DNA of 64,000 nt. Source: an uncultured Opitutia bacterium (GTDB lineage: Bacteria > Verrucomicrobiota > Verrucomicrobiia > Opitutales > UBA953). Every line of letters begins with the position of its first letter. Positions within the stretch are counted from its first letter, which is position 1. Of the stretch, positions 40,391 to 48,687 are shown one piece after another. The notes beneath the pieces were generated by a model that worked only from the letters and a program-made list of their open reading frames with translations, was not told the origin of the DNA and made no database searches. Where the stretch lies: NCBI GenBank assembly GCA_903855995.1, contig CAIOAN010000012.1, positions 62,001 to 126,000 of the forward strand, written 5' to 3'. The position numbers and the translations under genes were made by a program.

Positions 40391-40957
40391 TTAGGCCGTC
40401 TTCTTGCCTTCCTTGCGGCGGACGTATTCACCTTCAACGCGGACACCCTTGCCCTTGTATGGCTCGACGGGCTTGTAGAGCTTGATGGAGGCGGCGACCT
40501 GGCCGACCATGTGGCAATCGGCTCCGGTGATGAGGAGTTTCGTACCATCGGTGACGACGACATTAACGCCGGGGGGGACGGTGTAGCGAATCGGGTGGGA
40601 ATAGCCCAGCGCGAGGTCGAGTACGTTGCCCTTGAGCGCGGCCTTGAAGCCGACGCCTTCGATGAGAAGGGTCTTGGAGTAACCGGTGGTTACGCCTTCG
40701 ACCATGTTACGGATGATCGCGCGGATCGTCCCGTGAAGGGCACCGGCGGAGCCGGGCTTGGTGATTTTTCCGTCCTTATCCTTGACCTCGGTGAGGTCAG
40801 TGACGTTGACGACCTTGGCGTCGGCGACGACGCCGACTTCCTTCGGGAAGGGCTTTGAGAGTTCGCCCTTGGGCCCCTTGACGACGACAACATTGCCTTT
40901 GACGGCAACAGTGACTTTGTCGGGGATATTGACGGGCTGCTTACCAATTCGGCTCAT
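40391..40957 (-). CDS. rplF: 50S ribosomal protein L6 (uL6)
   Basis: 188 residues, slightly longer than the usual 177-180. N-terminus MSRIGKQPVNIPDKVTVAVK; C-terminal signature PYKGKGVRVEGEYVRRKEGK. Two L6 folds with GVTTGYSKTLLIEGVGFKA between. Normal spc position between rpsH and rplR. Confidence 0.97.
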   Translation of the reverse strand: MSRIGKQPVNIPDKVTVAVKGNVVVVKGPKGELSKPFPKEVGVVADAKVVNVTDLTEVKDKDGKITKPGSAGALHGTIRAIIRNMVEGVTTGYSKTLLIEGVGFKAALKGNVLDLALGYSHPIRYTVPPGVNVVVTDGTKLLITGADCHMVGQVAASIKLYKPVEPYKGKGVRVEGEYVRRKEGKKTA

Positions 40958-40989
40958 GACGTTTCTTGTTTAGGGTTGGGGTCGGGTCT

Positions 40990-41388
40990 TTACCAGACCT
41001 TGGCCAGGAGTTCGCCACCGACCTTCTGGCGGCGGGCTTCGGCGTCAGTCATGACGCCGCGGGATGTGGTGAGGATGGAGACGCCCATGCCACCGATGAC
41101 TTTCGGGACAGAGGAGTAACCTGCGTAAACGCGGCGACCAGGGGTCGAGACGCGCTCGATACTCGTGATGGCAGGAACGCCAGCGACGTATTTAAGGGTG
41201 ATTTCGAGCACAGGGAGGCCTTCACGTTCACCCTTGCGGGCGTTGGTGATATAACCGGCGTCGACCAGGATCTTTGCGAGACCCTCGCGGAGACGGGACC
41301 ACTGGACGGTAATCGCGGCCTTGTTGGCCTGCGAAGCGTTGCGGATAGAGGTCAGGAAATCCCCGACGGTGTCAGTAGAAGCGGACAT
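40990..41388 (-). CDS. rpsH: 30S ribosomal protein S8 (uS8)
   Basis: 132 residues, standard. N-terminus TVGDFLTSIRNASQANKAAI; C-terminal signature VIGGMGVSILTTSRGVMTDAEARR. In E. coli S8 represses the spc operon at rplE; no matching site was identified here. It starts 20 nt after rpsN with leader CAAAACC-ATG. Confidence 0.97.
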   Translation of the reverse strand: MSASTDTVGDFLTSIRNASQANKAAITVQWSRLREGLAKILVDAGYITNARKGEREGLPVLEITLKYVAGVPAITSIERVSTPGRRVYAGYSSVPKVIGGMGVSILTTSRGVMTDAEARRQKVGGELLAKVW

Positions 41389-41408
41389 GGTTTTGTTTTT
41401 CTGTTGGA

Positions 41409-41714
41409 TTACCAGGAGGCCTTGGTGACGCCGGGAATCTGGCCGTTGAGCGCGAGCTCACGGAAGGTGATACGGGAGAGACCGAACTTGCGGATGAACG
41501 CACGAGGTCGGCCAGAGATGGAGCAGCGGTTCTTGTGTCGAACCTTGGAAGAGTTACGAGGGAGCTTAGCGAGTTTGCGCTGAGCGTCGTAAAACGCCTC
41601 CTCGGTGGTCTTCGGGTCGGACAGGATCTTCTTCAATTCGGCACGCTTGACGGCGTGCTTCTTGACGAGGCGGTCGCGCTTGAGGGCGCGCTGGATGACG
41701 GACTTCTTGGCCAT
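41409..41714 (-). CDS. rpsN: 30S ribosomal protein S14 (uS14), zinc-free form
   Basis: 101 residues, the long zinc-independent (C-minus) type: no CxxC pairs. N-terminus [21 protein letters not shown]-terminal [13 protein letters not shown]-type motif is present ([20 protein letters not shown]). It lies 20 nt after rplE. Confidence 0.97.
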   Translation of the reverse strand: MAKKSVIQRALKRDRLVKKHAVKRAELKKILSDPKTTEEAFYDAQRKLAKLPRNSSKVRHKNRCSISGRPRAFIRKFGLSRITFRELALNGQIPGVTKASW

Positions 41715-41734
41715 GCTGGTAAGGAGTTGGAGGG

Positions 41735-42328
41735 TTAGGCCTTGACGGCGGCGGTGGCGGTGGCGGCGGCGTCAGCCGTGCTGGAGCGACGGAACGGCAT
41801 GCCGAGGAGGCGAAGCAGTTCACGGCCTTCATCATCGGTCTGCGCAGAGGTCACGATAATGACGTCCATACCGATGTTGGCGCGCTGGGAACCGTCGGCC
41901 TGGGTCTCAGGGAAGATCGTATGGTCCGCGATGCCGAGGGAGTAGTTGCCGCGACCGTCGAGGCGGTTGGAGGTGCCGCGGAAGTCGCGAATCATCGGAA
42001 GTGCCACCGCGGTGAGGCGGAGGTAGAACTCCCACATGCGGGCGCCACGAAGGGTGACGACGCAACCCAACGGCATGCCTTCGCGCACCTTAAAGGCGGC
42101 GACAGACTTGGAGGCCTTGGTGATAATCGGCTTCTGGCCGGAAAGCTTGGTGATATCCTTGACGACTTCGGCCATGTGGCCCTTGTCGGCTTCGGCTTTG
42201 AAAGCAGAATTGATGACGATCTTCTTCAGGTTAGGAACCTGGTGAACGTTCTTGTAGCCGCGGCTCTTGATGAGATCGGGGACGACCTTCTCGAGGTAGA
42301 CCTTCTTGAGGTAAGGGACAGTTGCCAT
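41735..42328 (-). CDS. rplE: 50S ribosomal protein L5 (uL5)
   Basis: Binds 5S rRNA and the P-site tRNA; 197 residues, longer than the usual 178-187 because of the tail [14 protein letters not shown]. Motifs: [40 protein letters not shown] and DRGR-like [17 protein letters not shown]. The C-terminal Ala/Thr tail is another low-complexity addition in this array. Confidence 0.97.
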   Translation of the reverse strand: MATVPYLKKVYLEKVVPDLIKSRGYKNVHQVPNLKKIVINSAFKAEADKGHMAEVVKDITKLSGQKPIITKASKSVAAFKVREGMPLGCVVTLRGARMWEFYLRLTAVALPMIRDFRGTSNRLDGRGNYSLGIADHTIFPETQADGSQRANIGMDVIIVTSAQTDDEGRELLRLLGMPFRRSSTADAAATATAAVKA

Positions 42329-42361
42329 TAGCGTATTAAATCTCGGGTGGTTTCGTCTGGA

Positions 42362-42634
42362 TTATTTCTTGGCGGCCTTGGCCGGCTTCTTGGCGCGACG
42401 GGCGTCCCAGAGGGAGCCGAGCATCACGTTGGAGCGATGGATGGGGGCTTCACGTTCGGTGATGCCGCCCTGCCCGTCCTGCGTGCGCTTCAGGTGGCGC
42501 TTGACGAGGTTGAGGCCTTCGATGGTGAGGCGTTCGTCAGCACGGTTATAGCTGACGACTTTGCCGCGCTTGCCTTTTTCGGCGCCGGCGATGACGACGA
42601 CTTCGTCACCTTTCTTGATGTCGGTCTTGGACAT
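42362..42634 (-). CDS. rplX: 50S ribosomal protein L24 (uL24)
   Basis: 90 residues, at the short end of the family. The KOW motif DEVVVIAGAEKGKRGKVV is at 10-27, followed by GLNLVKRHLKRTQDGQGGI. The C-terminus ends in the Lys/Ala sequence RRAKKPAKAAKK. It starts 5 nt after rplN. Confidence 0.96.
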   Translation of the reverse strand: MSKTDIKKGDEVVVIAGAEKGKRGKVVSYNRADERLTIEGLNLVKRHLKRTQDGQGGITEREAPIHRSNVMLGSLWDARRAKKPAKAAKK

Positions 42635-42639
42635 GGTTT

Positions 42640-43005
42640 TCAGAGTACCTCGGGAGCGAGGGAGATGATCTTCATGAAGTTCTTGCTGCGGAGTTCGCGA
42701 GCAACGGGCCCGAAGATGCGGGTGCCCTTGGGGTTACCATTTTCGTCGAGGATGACGACGGCATTGGTATCAAAGCGGAGATAACTGCCATCCGCGCGGC
42801 GGATGGGAGCGACGGTACGGACGATGACAGCCCGGCAGACGGAGCCCTTCTTCACCTGAGCGTCAGGAGTGGAATCCTTGACGGAGCAGATGATGATATC
42901 GCCCACGCCAGCGGTATCGGTCAGCTGACCGAGGCGGCGGATCATGCGGACCCTGCGGGCCCCGGTGTTGTCGGCTACTTCGAGCCGAGAAAGCATCTGA
43001 ATCAT
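42640..43005 (-). CDS. rplN: 50S ribosomal protein L14 (uL14)
   Basis: 121 residues, standard. N-terminus [20 protein letters not shown]; the L14 signature region VCRAVIVRT and [20 protein letters not shown] follow. It starts 32 nt after rpsQ. Confidence 0.98.
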   Translation of the reverse strand: MIQMLSRLEVADNTGARRVRMIRRLGQLTDTAGVGDIIICSVKDSTPDAQVKKGSVCRAVIVRTVAPIRRADGSYLRFDTNAVVILDENGNPKGTRIFGPVARELRSKNFMKIISLAPEVL

Positions 43006-43037
43006 GTTATAAAGGTCTTAGGAGGGTAGGCCTGGCT

Positions 43038-43322
43038 TCAGTCTTCGATGGACTGGGCGGCGATCTTCGCGGCTTCGACGACGCGGATCACGCGCCAGCG
43101 CTTGAGCTTCGAGAGGGGGCGGGTTTCCATGATTTCGACCTTATCGCCGGCCTTGCACTCATTCTTTTCATCATGAGCGTGCAGGACGGTGCGGCGCTTC
43201 ACTTCTTTCCCGTAGACGGGGTGAGGCACGGTGTACTGGAAGTTGACCTTGACGGTCTTGTCTCCGGAACGGGAGGCGACCAGACCCAGGAGGGTCTTAC
43301 GGTTGGAGCGGGACTCGGACAT
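43038..43322 (-). CDS. rpsQ: 30S ribosomal protein S17 (uS17)
   Basis: 94 residues. OB-fold motifs RKTLLGLVASRSGDKTVKVN, then HAHDEKNECKAGDKVEIMET and RPLSKLKRWRVIRVVE. It starts 24 nt after rpmC. Confidence 0.97.
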   Translation of the reverse strand: MSESRSNRKTLLGLVASRSGDKTVKVNFQYTVPHPVYGKEVKRRTVLHAHDEKNECKAGDKVEIMETRPLSKLKRWRVIRVVEAAKIAAQSIED

Positions 43323-43346
43323 CGGGAAATCGGTTCGGGTTATGGG

Positions 43347-43577
43347 TTACTTCTTCTTAACGGCAACGGACTTGCCGGAAAGGACGGTCATGCATCGAGC
43401 CACGTCGCGGCGCAGGGCGCGGAAGCGGGCGGGGTTCTCGACGGCGCCAGTAGCCTGCTTGAGGCGGAGGCTGAGGAGCTCTTCGCGGGCTTCGCGAATA
43501 CGCTTCTGCAGTTCGGCCGGCGCCAGAGGGCGGATGGCAGTGGCGGCGGTGGGCTTGTCTTTCCGGTAGTTGGACAT
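43347..43577 (-). CDS. rpmC: 50S ribosomal protein L29 (uL29)
   Basis: 76 residues, two-helix protein at the exit tunnel that docks trigger factor and SRP. The motif LRLKQATGAVENPARFRALR and the following RDVARCMTVL are typical. The N-terminus (about 18 residues) is longer than in most L29s. It starts 41 nt after rplP. Confidence 0.95.
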   Translation of the reverse strand: MSNYRKDKPTAATAIRPLAPAELQKRIREAREELLSLRLKQATGAVENPARFRALRRDVARCMTVLSGKSVAVKKK

Positions 43578-43618
43578 CGGTGAAAAGGGTCAGTTATGAG
43601 TGTTCAGGGCCGGAAGCA

Positions 43619-44047
43619 TCAATACTTTTCGAGCTCTTCGCGGGCGACGAAGCGGCAGCGGACCTGCAGCTTGGTGTCAGCGAGGCGCATGGCTTCGCGG
43701 GCGACGGTGATAGTTACACCACCGACTTCGAAGAGCATCGTGCCCGGCTTGACGACGGAGACGTAGTACTCGACGCTGCCCTTACCAGAGCCCATTCGGA
43801 CTTCGGCAGGCTTACGGGTCACAGGGGTGTGAGGGAAGATGCGCATCCACATCTTGCCCTTACGCTTCAGCGAACGGGAGATGGCGATACGGGCGGCTTC
43901 GATCTGATTCGCAGGGAGGCGGGCACGGTCCAGGGACTGGATGCCGAAATCGCCGAACGAAAGCGTGTTGCAGGCCGTGGCGTTGCCGCGGATCTTGCCC
44001 TTGCGGTGCTTGCGCCACTTGGTGCGGGCGGGTTGGAGATTGGCCAT
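43619..44047 (-). CDS. rplP: 50S ribosomal protein L16 (uL16)
   Basis: 142 residues, near-standard. L16 motifs: TKWRKHRKGKIRG at the N-terminus, RIFPHTPVTRKPAEVRMGSG and GKGSVEYYVSVVKPG in the core, helping to position tRNA at the A-site. It starts 36 nt after rpsC. Confidence 0.97.
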   Translation of the reverse strand: MANLQPARTKWRKHRKGKIRGNATACNTLSFGDFGIQSLDRARLPANQIEAARIAISRSLKRKGKMWMRIFPHTPVTRKPAEVRMGSGKGSVEYYVSVVKPGTMLFEVGGVTITVAREAMRLADTKLQVRCRFVAREELEKY

Positions 44048-44083
44048 GTTGGTCTAGTTAAAGTCGGAGGTGTACGTTGAGGC

Positions 44084-44725
44084 TTAGAACTCGGAGTCCT
44101 TGGCGCAGATCCAGCACTTGATGCCGACCTTACCAGCCAGGGTGCGGGCTTCCGTGAAACCATAATCGATGTTTTCGCGGAGGGTGTGGAGAGGGACGCG
44201 ACCGACGCGAGCGGACTCGACGCGGGCGATTTCAGCGCCACCGAGACGACCGCCGAGGCGGATACGGATACCATCGGCACCGTTGGTCATGGTGGTCTGG
44301 ACGGCCTTCTTCATGGCGCGACGGAAGGAGATGCGGCGTTCGAGCTGCAGGGCGATATTCTCGGCGACGAGCTGGGCCACGAGGTCGGGGCGCTTCACTT
44401 CGTTCACTTCGAGGATGATATCGTCGATGCGGGCCTTGCCGGCGACTTTCTGGATCTCGGCGCGGAGGTTCTTAAGTTCATCGCCCTTGCGGCCGATGAC
44501 AACACCCGGGCGGGCGGTCCAAATACGCACGCGGACCTTCTGGCCGGCGCGTTCGATGAAGATGCGGGGCACGGCAGCCTGGCGGAGCTTTTCCTTGAGG
44601 AACGTGCGGATGCGGTAGTCCTCCAGGATGTTGGCGGGGAAGTCGCGCTTGGTGGCGTACCAGCGGGATTCCCAGTTGCGACGGACGGCTAGACGGAAGC
44701 CGATAGGATTTACTTTCTGGCCCAT
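44084..44725 (-). CDS. rpsC: 30S ribosomal protein S3 (uS3)
   Basis: mRNA-entry protein; 213 residues, without the long C-terminal tail of some species. N-terminus MGQKVNPIGFRLAVRRNWES; the KH domain has VVIGRKGDELKNLRAEI; the C-terminal half has GADGIRIRLGGRLGGAEIAR and ends GIKCWICAKD. It starts 9 nt after rplV. Confidence 0.97.
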   Translation of the reverse strand: MGQKVNPIGFRLAVRRNWESRWYATKRDFPANILEDYRIRTFLKEKLRQAAVPRIFIERAGQKVRVRIWTARPGVVIGRKGDELKNLRAEIQKVAGKARIDDIILEVNEVKRPDLVAQLVAENIALQLERRISFRRAMKKAVQTTMTNGADGIRIRLGGRLGGAEIARVESARVGRVPLHTLRENIDYGFTEARTLAGKVGIKCWICAKDSEF

Positions 44726-44734
44726 TGTGCGAAA

Positions 44735-45073
44735 TTACTTGGTGGCAGAACCCAGGGAGACACGAATGTGGCTCATGGATTTGTGGATAGGGTGAGCGGA
44801 ACCGCGGGCAGCCGGCATCGAACGCTTGATGACCGGACCCTGGTTGACCGTAGCGGAGACGATCACGAGATCGCTGCTGGAAAGGTTGTGGTTGTTCTCG
44901 GCGTTAGCGATGGCGCTGGCGAGGGTCTTCCCGAGCAGGCGCGCGGACTTGCGAGGGATGAAGCGCAGGAGCTGGATGGCTTCCTCGGCCGGGAGGCCTT
45001 GGATCTGGCGCGCGACTTCTCGCACCTTCTGGGGCGACATGCGGGCGAAACGGGTGGTGGCGTGTACTTCCAT
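44735..45073 (-). CDS. rplV: 50S ribosomal protein L22 (uL22)
   Basis: 112 residues. Motifs: RFARMSPQKVREVARQIQGL, SAIANAENNHNLSSSDLVIV and the tunnel loop region IKRSMPAARGSAHPIHKSMS. Normally rplV follows rpsS directly; here a secreted-protein gene stands between them (20 nt upstream of rplV). Confidence 0.97.
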   Translation of the reverse strand: MEVHATTRFARMSPQKVREVARQIQGLPAEEAIQLLRFIPRKSARLLGKTLASAIANAENNHNLSSSDLVIVSATVNQGPVIKRSMPAARGSAHPIHKSMSHIRVSLGSATK

Positions 45074-45093
45074 GACGTTAGTTAAATGGGTGT

Positions 45094-45432
45094 TCAGATG
45101 CGGGGATTGGCGCGAGGGGAGACAAGGTCGCCAGAAGAAATCTGGGCGGAGGCGTCGAGGGAGAGGATGAGAGCGACCGAGCGGTGACGACCGGCTTCGG
45201 CGATGACGACGGCACCGAAGGCGCGTCCATCACGACTCACATTACAGACAGTGCCCGGGCGGAAGCCGCGGTCGTGTCCGCCATCCAAGACAACCAAATC
45301 CGTCGCGCGGGCGGTGATGACCGCAACGACCGGAGCCTTGCCGTCCGCTTCCGCCGAACCCAGAACGCGGACTTCCGCGCCGACCGCGGTGGCGGCGACG
45401 AGAAGGGCGGACATGGAAAAGGCGGCGCGCAC
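45094..45432 (-). CDS. Small secreted protein inserted in the S10 operon
   Basis: 112 residues, family not firmly recognised. A signal peptide (MRAAFSMSALLVAATAVGA, cleavage about 19/20) precedes an all-beta exported domain: VVLDGGHDRGFRPGTVCNVS, then AFGAVVIAEAGRHRSVALIL and ISSGDLVSP. The pattern G-x-x-x-G-x-x-x-G with a late GDxV recalls the C-terminal domain of FlgT-type flagellar proteins, but this is a weak likeness. The start is a GTG, 8 nt after the rpsS stop and 20 nt before rplV in the same direction, so it must be on the ribosomal mRNA. An inner ATG at 45414 would remove the basic N-region of the signal. Confidence 0.75.
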   Translation of the reverse strand: MRAAFSMSALLVAATAVGAEVRVLGSAEADGKAPVVAVITARATDLVVLDGGHDRGFRPGTVCNVSRDGRAFGAVVIAEAGRHRSVALILSLDASAQISSGDLVSPRANPRI

Positions 45433-45440
45433 GGTATGGC

Positions 45441-45719
45441 TTACTGGGCTTCCTTACGGGAAGGCTGGGTGTGCTGGCGGAAGGTGCGCGTAGGGGCGAA
45501 CTCTCCGAGCTTATGGCCGACCATGTTTTCCGTCACATAGACGGGAACGAAGGCCTTGCCGTTGTGAACCTCAAGATTGAGACCGATGAAGTCAGGGGTA
45601 ACCGTCGAGCGGCGAGACCAGGTCTTGATCGGCTTGCGACTGTTGGCCTTCTGGGCGACGGTCACTTTGTCGACGAGGTGAGCGTCGACATAGAAACCCT
45701 TTTTACGAGAGCGTGCCAT
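45441..45719 (-). CDS. rpsS: 30S ribosomal protein S19 (uS19)
   Basis: 92 residues, standard. N-terminus [19 protein letters not shown]; signature [19 protein letters not shown] and [18 protein letters not shown]. Located after rplB (21 nt) as in all S10 operons; followed by the inserted secreted-protein gene. Confidence 0.97.
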   Translation of the reverse strand: MARSRKKGFYVDAHLVDKVTVAQKANSRKPIKTWSRRSTVTPDFIGLNLEVHNGKAFVPVYVTENMVGHKLGEFAPTRTFRQHTQPSRKEAQ

Positions 45720-45740
45720 GGTGAGATTGCTTGGTAGGGG

Positions 45741-46601
45741 TTAGACCTGCTTCACCTTCCGGCCGTTACGGCGAAGGATGATCTGGTTGTTGGAGGCCTT
45801 CGCCTTGGTGCGCGTCGGGAAGCCCTTCGCGAGCTGTCCCCATGGGGACTTGAGGTGCTGACGACCGCCGCCGCCCTTTTTCTTACCACCGCCACCACCG
45901 TTCGGGTGATCGACAGGGTTCATGGACATACCACGCTGACGAGGGCGAATGCCCTTCCAGCGGCTACGACCGGCCTTACCGAGGCTGGCGTTATGGTGAT
46001 CGACGTTGCCGACGATACCGACAGTGGCGCGACAATCGGCGTTGAGATAACGCTGTTCACCGGAAGGCATGCGAAGAATCGCACGGCCGGCTTCAAGGCC
46101 GAGCAGCTGGGCGAAACCGCCAGCAGAGCGGGCGAGCTGTCCGCCCTTGCCAGGTCCGATCTCGATGCAATGGATGAACGTGGCCGGAGGGATTAGGCGC
46201 AGAGGCAGGGAAAGGCCCGGAGAGAGCTGCTCCTGCGGGGTGTTCGTGCTGACAACCTTATCGCCGACCTTGAGTCCATCCGGAGCAAGGATGTAGTTCA
46301 GGGTCTTGTCGGCGTACTCGATGAGGGCCAGGTGAGACGTACGGTTCGGATCGTATTCGATGCGAATGACGGTGGCCGGCTGATCGATGCGGTCGCGACG
46401 GAAGTCGATGGTGCGGTAAAGCTTCTTATGACCTCCGCCACGACGACGAGAGGTGATGCGGCCGTAGCAATTACGGCCCATGGCACGGTGATTGCTCTCA
46501 GTGAGAGTCGGTTCCGGGCGGCCTGCGTGCAGACCCTCGGTCTTGACGCGCACGAGGAAGCGCGTGCCGGGAGTGATGGGACGATGAGTGACGATGGGCA
46601 T
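45741..46601 (-). CDS. rplB: 50S ribosomal protein L2 (uL2)
   Basis: Peptidyl-transferase-centre scaffold; 286 residues (usual 273-280). Motifs: GRNCYGRITSRRRGGGHKKL, SAGGFAQLLGLEAGRAILRM and the C-terminal GMSMNPVDHPNGGGGGKKK. The conserved histidine in PVDH is kept, but the usual next His (DHPHGGGEG) is Asn and the acidic residue is lost. It starts 18 nt after rplW. Confidence 0.97.
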   Translation of the reverse strand: MPIVTHRPITPGTRFLVRVKTEGLHAGRPEPTLTESNHRAMGRNCYGRITSRRRGGGHKKLYRTIDFRRDRIDQPATVIRIEYDPNRTSHLALIEYADKTLNYILAPDGLKVGDKVVSTNTPQEQLSPGLSLPLRLIPPATFIHCIEIGPGKGGQLARSAGGFAQLLGLEAGRAILRMPSGEQRYLNADCRATVGIVGNVDHHNASLGKAGRSRWKGIRPRQRGMSMNPVDHPNGGGGGKKKGGGGRQHLKSPWGQLAKGFPTRTKAKASNNQIILRRNGRKVKQV

Positions 46602-46619
46602 GGCTGGTCGGCTCCGAGA

Positions 46620-46907
46620 TTAGGCGAGGGAAATGACGTCGCCCTTCTTGAGGGTGACGATGGCGCGGCGGGAGTTCGTCTCCGTGAAGATCGATCCACC
46701 GGAAAGGCGGCTGCGGCGCAGCTTGCCCTTACGGATGAGCATGTTGATCTTTTCGACGGTCACCTTAAAGGAGGCCTCGATGGCCTTCTTGATCTGAGCA
46801 CGGTCAGCGCCAGGAAGGACCTCGAAGACGTACTTGTTATGTTCGGCGAGTCCGGAGGCCTTTTCGGTCAGGATCGGGCGAAGGATGATTTCAGAAGCGG
46901 GCTTCAT
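46620..46907 (-). CDS. rplW: 50S ribosomal protein L23 (uL23)
   Basis: 95 residues from the ATG at 46907 (MKPASEIILRPILTEKASGL); the upstream in-frame reading overlaps rplD and is not family-like. Motifs NKYVFEVLPGADRAQIKKAI and VEKINMLIRKGKLRR. Tunnel-exit docking site for trigger factor. It lies 11 nt after rplD. Confidence 0.96.
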   Translation of the reverse strand: MKPASEIILRPILTEKASGLAEHNKYVFEVLPGADRAQIKKAIEASFKVTVEKINMLIRKGKLRRSRLSGGSIFTETNSRRAIVTLKKGDVISLA

Positions 46908-46918
46908 GTTAGTACGAC

Positions 46919-47545
46919 TTAGTTTTTGGCGCGCTCGAGGACCTTCTTGAGGCCTTCTTCCGAGATCAGGATGCGCGGGGTGCGCACAAGATCGAGAGCG
47001 TTGAGGTTGGAGGAATTGGAGAAGATGGCGCGGCTGATATTGCGGCTGGCACGCACCACGGAGTCGGACCAAGAGCTGTCGACGACGAGGAGTCGCTTGC
47101 CTGCCGGACTGACGTTGGAGAGGACCTTGACGAAGACCTTGGTCTTCGGCTGGGACACTTCGAACTTCTCGATGACCGAGATGCCGCCGTCGGCAGCGAG
47201 CTCGAAGAGAGCACGCTGGAGCGCGATCTTCTTAGCTTGGGCCGTGATCGTCTTGGACCAGTCGCGAGGACGGGGGCCGAAGACGATACCACCCTTGTAA
47301 AGCTGGGGAGCGCGCTTGTCGCCGTGGCGAGAGCCGCCGGAACCCTTCTGCGGGAGCATCTTCTTACCAGAACCGGAAACTTCGCCGTAGTCCTTGGTCT
47401 TGGAAGTGCCCTGGCGCTTGTTGGCCTGGTAGGAGACGATAACCTGCTTGAGCAGGGCCACGCCCTTGTCGCCTTCGAAAGAAGGGATGTCGAATTCCTT
47501 CTCGGTGAAGGCGGATCCGTCGGGCTTGTAAACTTTGAGCTTCAT
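46919..47545 (-). CDS. rplD: 50S ribosomal protein L4 (uL4)
   Basis: 208 residues, standard. Motifs: RQGTSKTKDYGEVSGSGKK and QKGSGGSRHGDKRAPQLYKG forming the tunnel loop, then GIVFGPRPRDWSKTI. In E. coli L4 also regulates the S10 operon at its leader; here a structured 145-nt spacer lies between rpsJ and rplC rather than before rpsJ. Confidence 0.97.
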   Translation of the reverse strand: MKLKVYKPDGSAFTEKEFDIPSFEGDKGVALLKQVIVSYQANKRQGTSKTKDYGEVSGSGKKMLPQKGSGGSRHGDKRAPQLYKGGIVFGPRPRDWSKTITAQAKKIALQRALFELAADGGISVIEKFEVSQPKTKVFVKVLSNVSPAGKRLLVVDSSWSDSVVRASRNISRAIFSNSSNLNALDLVRTPRILISEEGLKKVLERAKN

Positions 47546-47566
47546 AACGCTGAGATGCTGGATGGG

Positions 47567-48208
47567 TTACTTGGCGGCGATGGCCTTCTTGGCCGGACGA
47601 ACGAGGACAACCTCGCCGTTGGCGCCGGGGAAACTGCCCTTGATGAGCAGAAGGTTCTTCTCAGCGAGGACTTGAACGACGCGGAGATTCTGGACGGTAC
47701 GCTGCACCTGGCCCATGTGGCCCGGCATACGCTTGCCCTTAAAGACGTGACCAGGAGTCTGACGCATGCCGATCGAGCCGATTCGGCGGTGCATCATGTG
47801 ACCGTGGGAGTCAGGCTGGCCATCCATGTTATGGCGCTTCATGACGCCCTGGAAGCCGCGACCTTTGACGGTGCCGATGACGTCGACCATCTGGCCCGCG
47901 GTGAACTTCTCGACGGTAATGACGTCGCCGACCTTGGCCTCGGAGGCACCAGGCTGGCGAATTTCGTGAAGATGCGTGTGGGGGGCTACGCCCGCCTTGC
48001 GGAGGTGGCCGAGCTCGCCGCCGGACATGCGGCTCTCTTTCTGCGGACCAAAGGCAATCTGGACAGCATCATAGCCATCCTTGTCGACGGTCTTGACCTG
48101 GGTGACAGGACAGGGGCCGGCTTGGACGACCGTGACAGGGACGAGGTTGTTCTCCGCGTCATAGACCTGGGTCATTCCGATTTTTTTACCGAGTAGCTGG
48201 TGTTTCAT
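47567..48208 (-). CDS. rplC: 50S ribosomal protein L3 (uL3)
   Basis: 213 residues. N-terminus MKHQLLGKKIGMTQVYDAEN; core GRGFQGVMKRHNMDGQPDSH and GSIGMRQTPGHVFKGKRMPG, the L3 signature; the Gln usually methylated lies in this area. It follows rpsJ by 145 nt, the longest spacer in the array. Confidence 0.97.
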   Translation of the reverse strand: MKHQLLGKKIGMTQVYDAENNLVPVTVVQAGPCPVTQVKTVDKDGYDAVQIAFGPQKESRMSGGELGHLRKAGVAPHTHLHEIRQPGASEAKVGDVITVEKFTAGQMVDVIGTVKGRGFQGVMKRHNMDGQPDSHGHMMHRRIGSIGMRQTPGHVFKGKRMPGHMGQVQRTVQNLRVVQVLAEKNLLLIKGSFPGANGEVVLVRPAKKAIAAK

Positions 48209-48218
48209 TTTCTAAGAG

Positions 48219-48258
48219 GCAGGTGGCTGTTGAGGCCGTTTGGTCATTGCTGACCTGC
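48219..48258 (-). other. Structured spacer between rpsJ and rplC
   Basis: The transcript can form either GGTCA-GCAA-TGACC (48255-48242, perfect stem with a GNRA tetraloop) or GCAGGT..ACCTGC (48258-48219). Both use the same GGT, so they exclude each other. The 145-nt gap around it holds no ORF or terminator. It may act as an L4-type control element displaced from the operon leader; this is inference. Confidence 0.4.
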
Positions 48259-48353
48259 ATTAGGCTTGGGATTTCCTTGCGGAATCTTGGTCCTGATAGA
48301 GGGGCGTTGGCGGCCTGCGTTGGGTTAGAGGTTAATGTGGAAGGGTTGAGGAG

Positions 48354-48662
48354 TTAGACTACGATGTTGATGTCAACCCCAGAAGGTAGGTTGAGCTTCT
48401 TTAGCTCGTCCACGGTCTGGGCGTTGGGCTCCATAATCTCAATCAGACGCTTGTGCGTGCGGATTTCGAACTGGTCCATCGACTTCTTGTCGACGTGAGG
48501 GGAGCGATTGACAGTCAGGCGGGAAATGTCGGTCGGCAGCGGCACGGGGCCGGTGACGCGGGCGCCGGTGCGCTTAGCGGTGTCGACGATCTCATTGGCG
48601 GACTGGTCGACCATGCGATAGTCGAAGCCTTTGAGCTTGATGCGGATTTTGGTGCGGGCCAT
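48354..48662 (-). CDS. rpsJ: 30S ribosomal protein S10 (uS10/NusE)
   Basis: 102 residues, standard. N-terminus [20 protein letters not shown]; signature [20 protein letters not shown] with the long loop that enters the 30S head. As NusE it also takes part in antitermination with NusG and NusB. It follows fusA by 25 nt without an intervening tuf. Confidence 0.98.
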   Translation of the reverse strand: MARTKIRIKLKGFDYRMVDQSANEIVDTAKRTGARVTGPVPLPTDISRLTVNRSPHVDKKSMDQFEIRTHKRLIEIMEPNAQTVDELKKLNLPSGVDINIVV

Positions 48663-48687
48663 CGGGAAACGGGTGTGTTGGGGGTAA

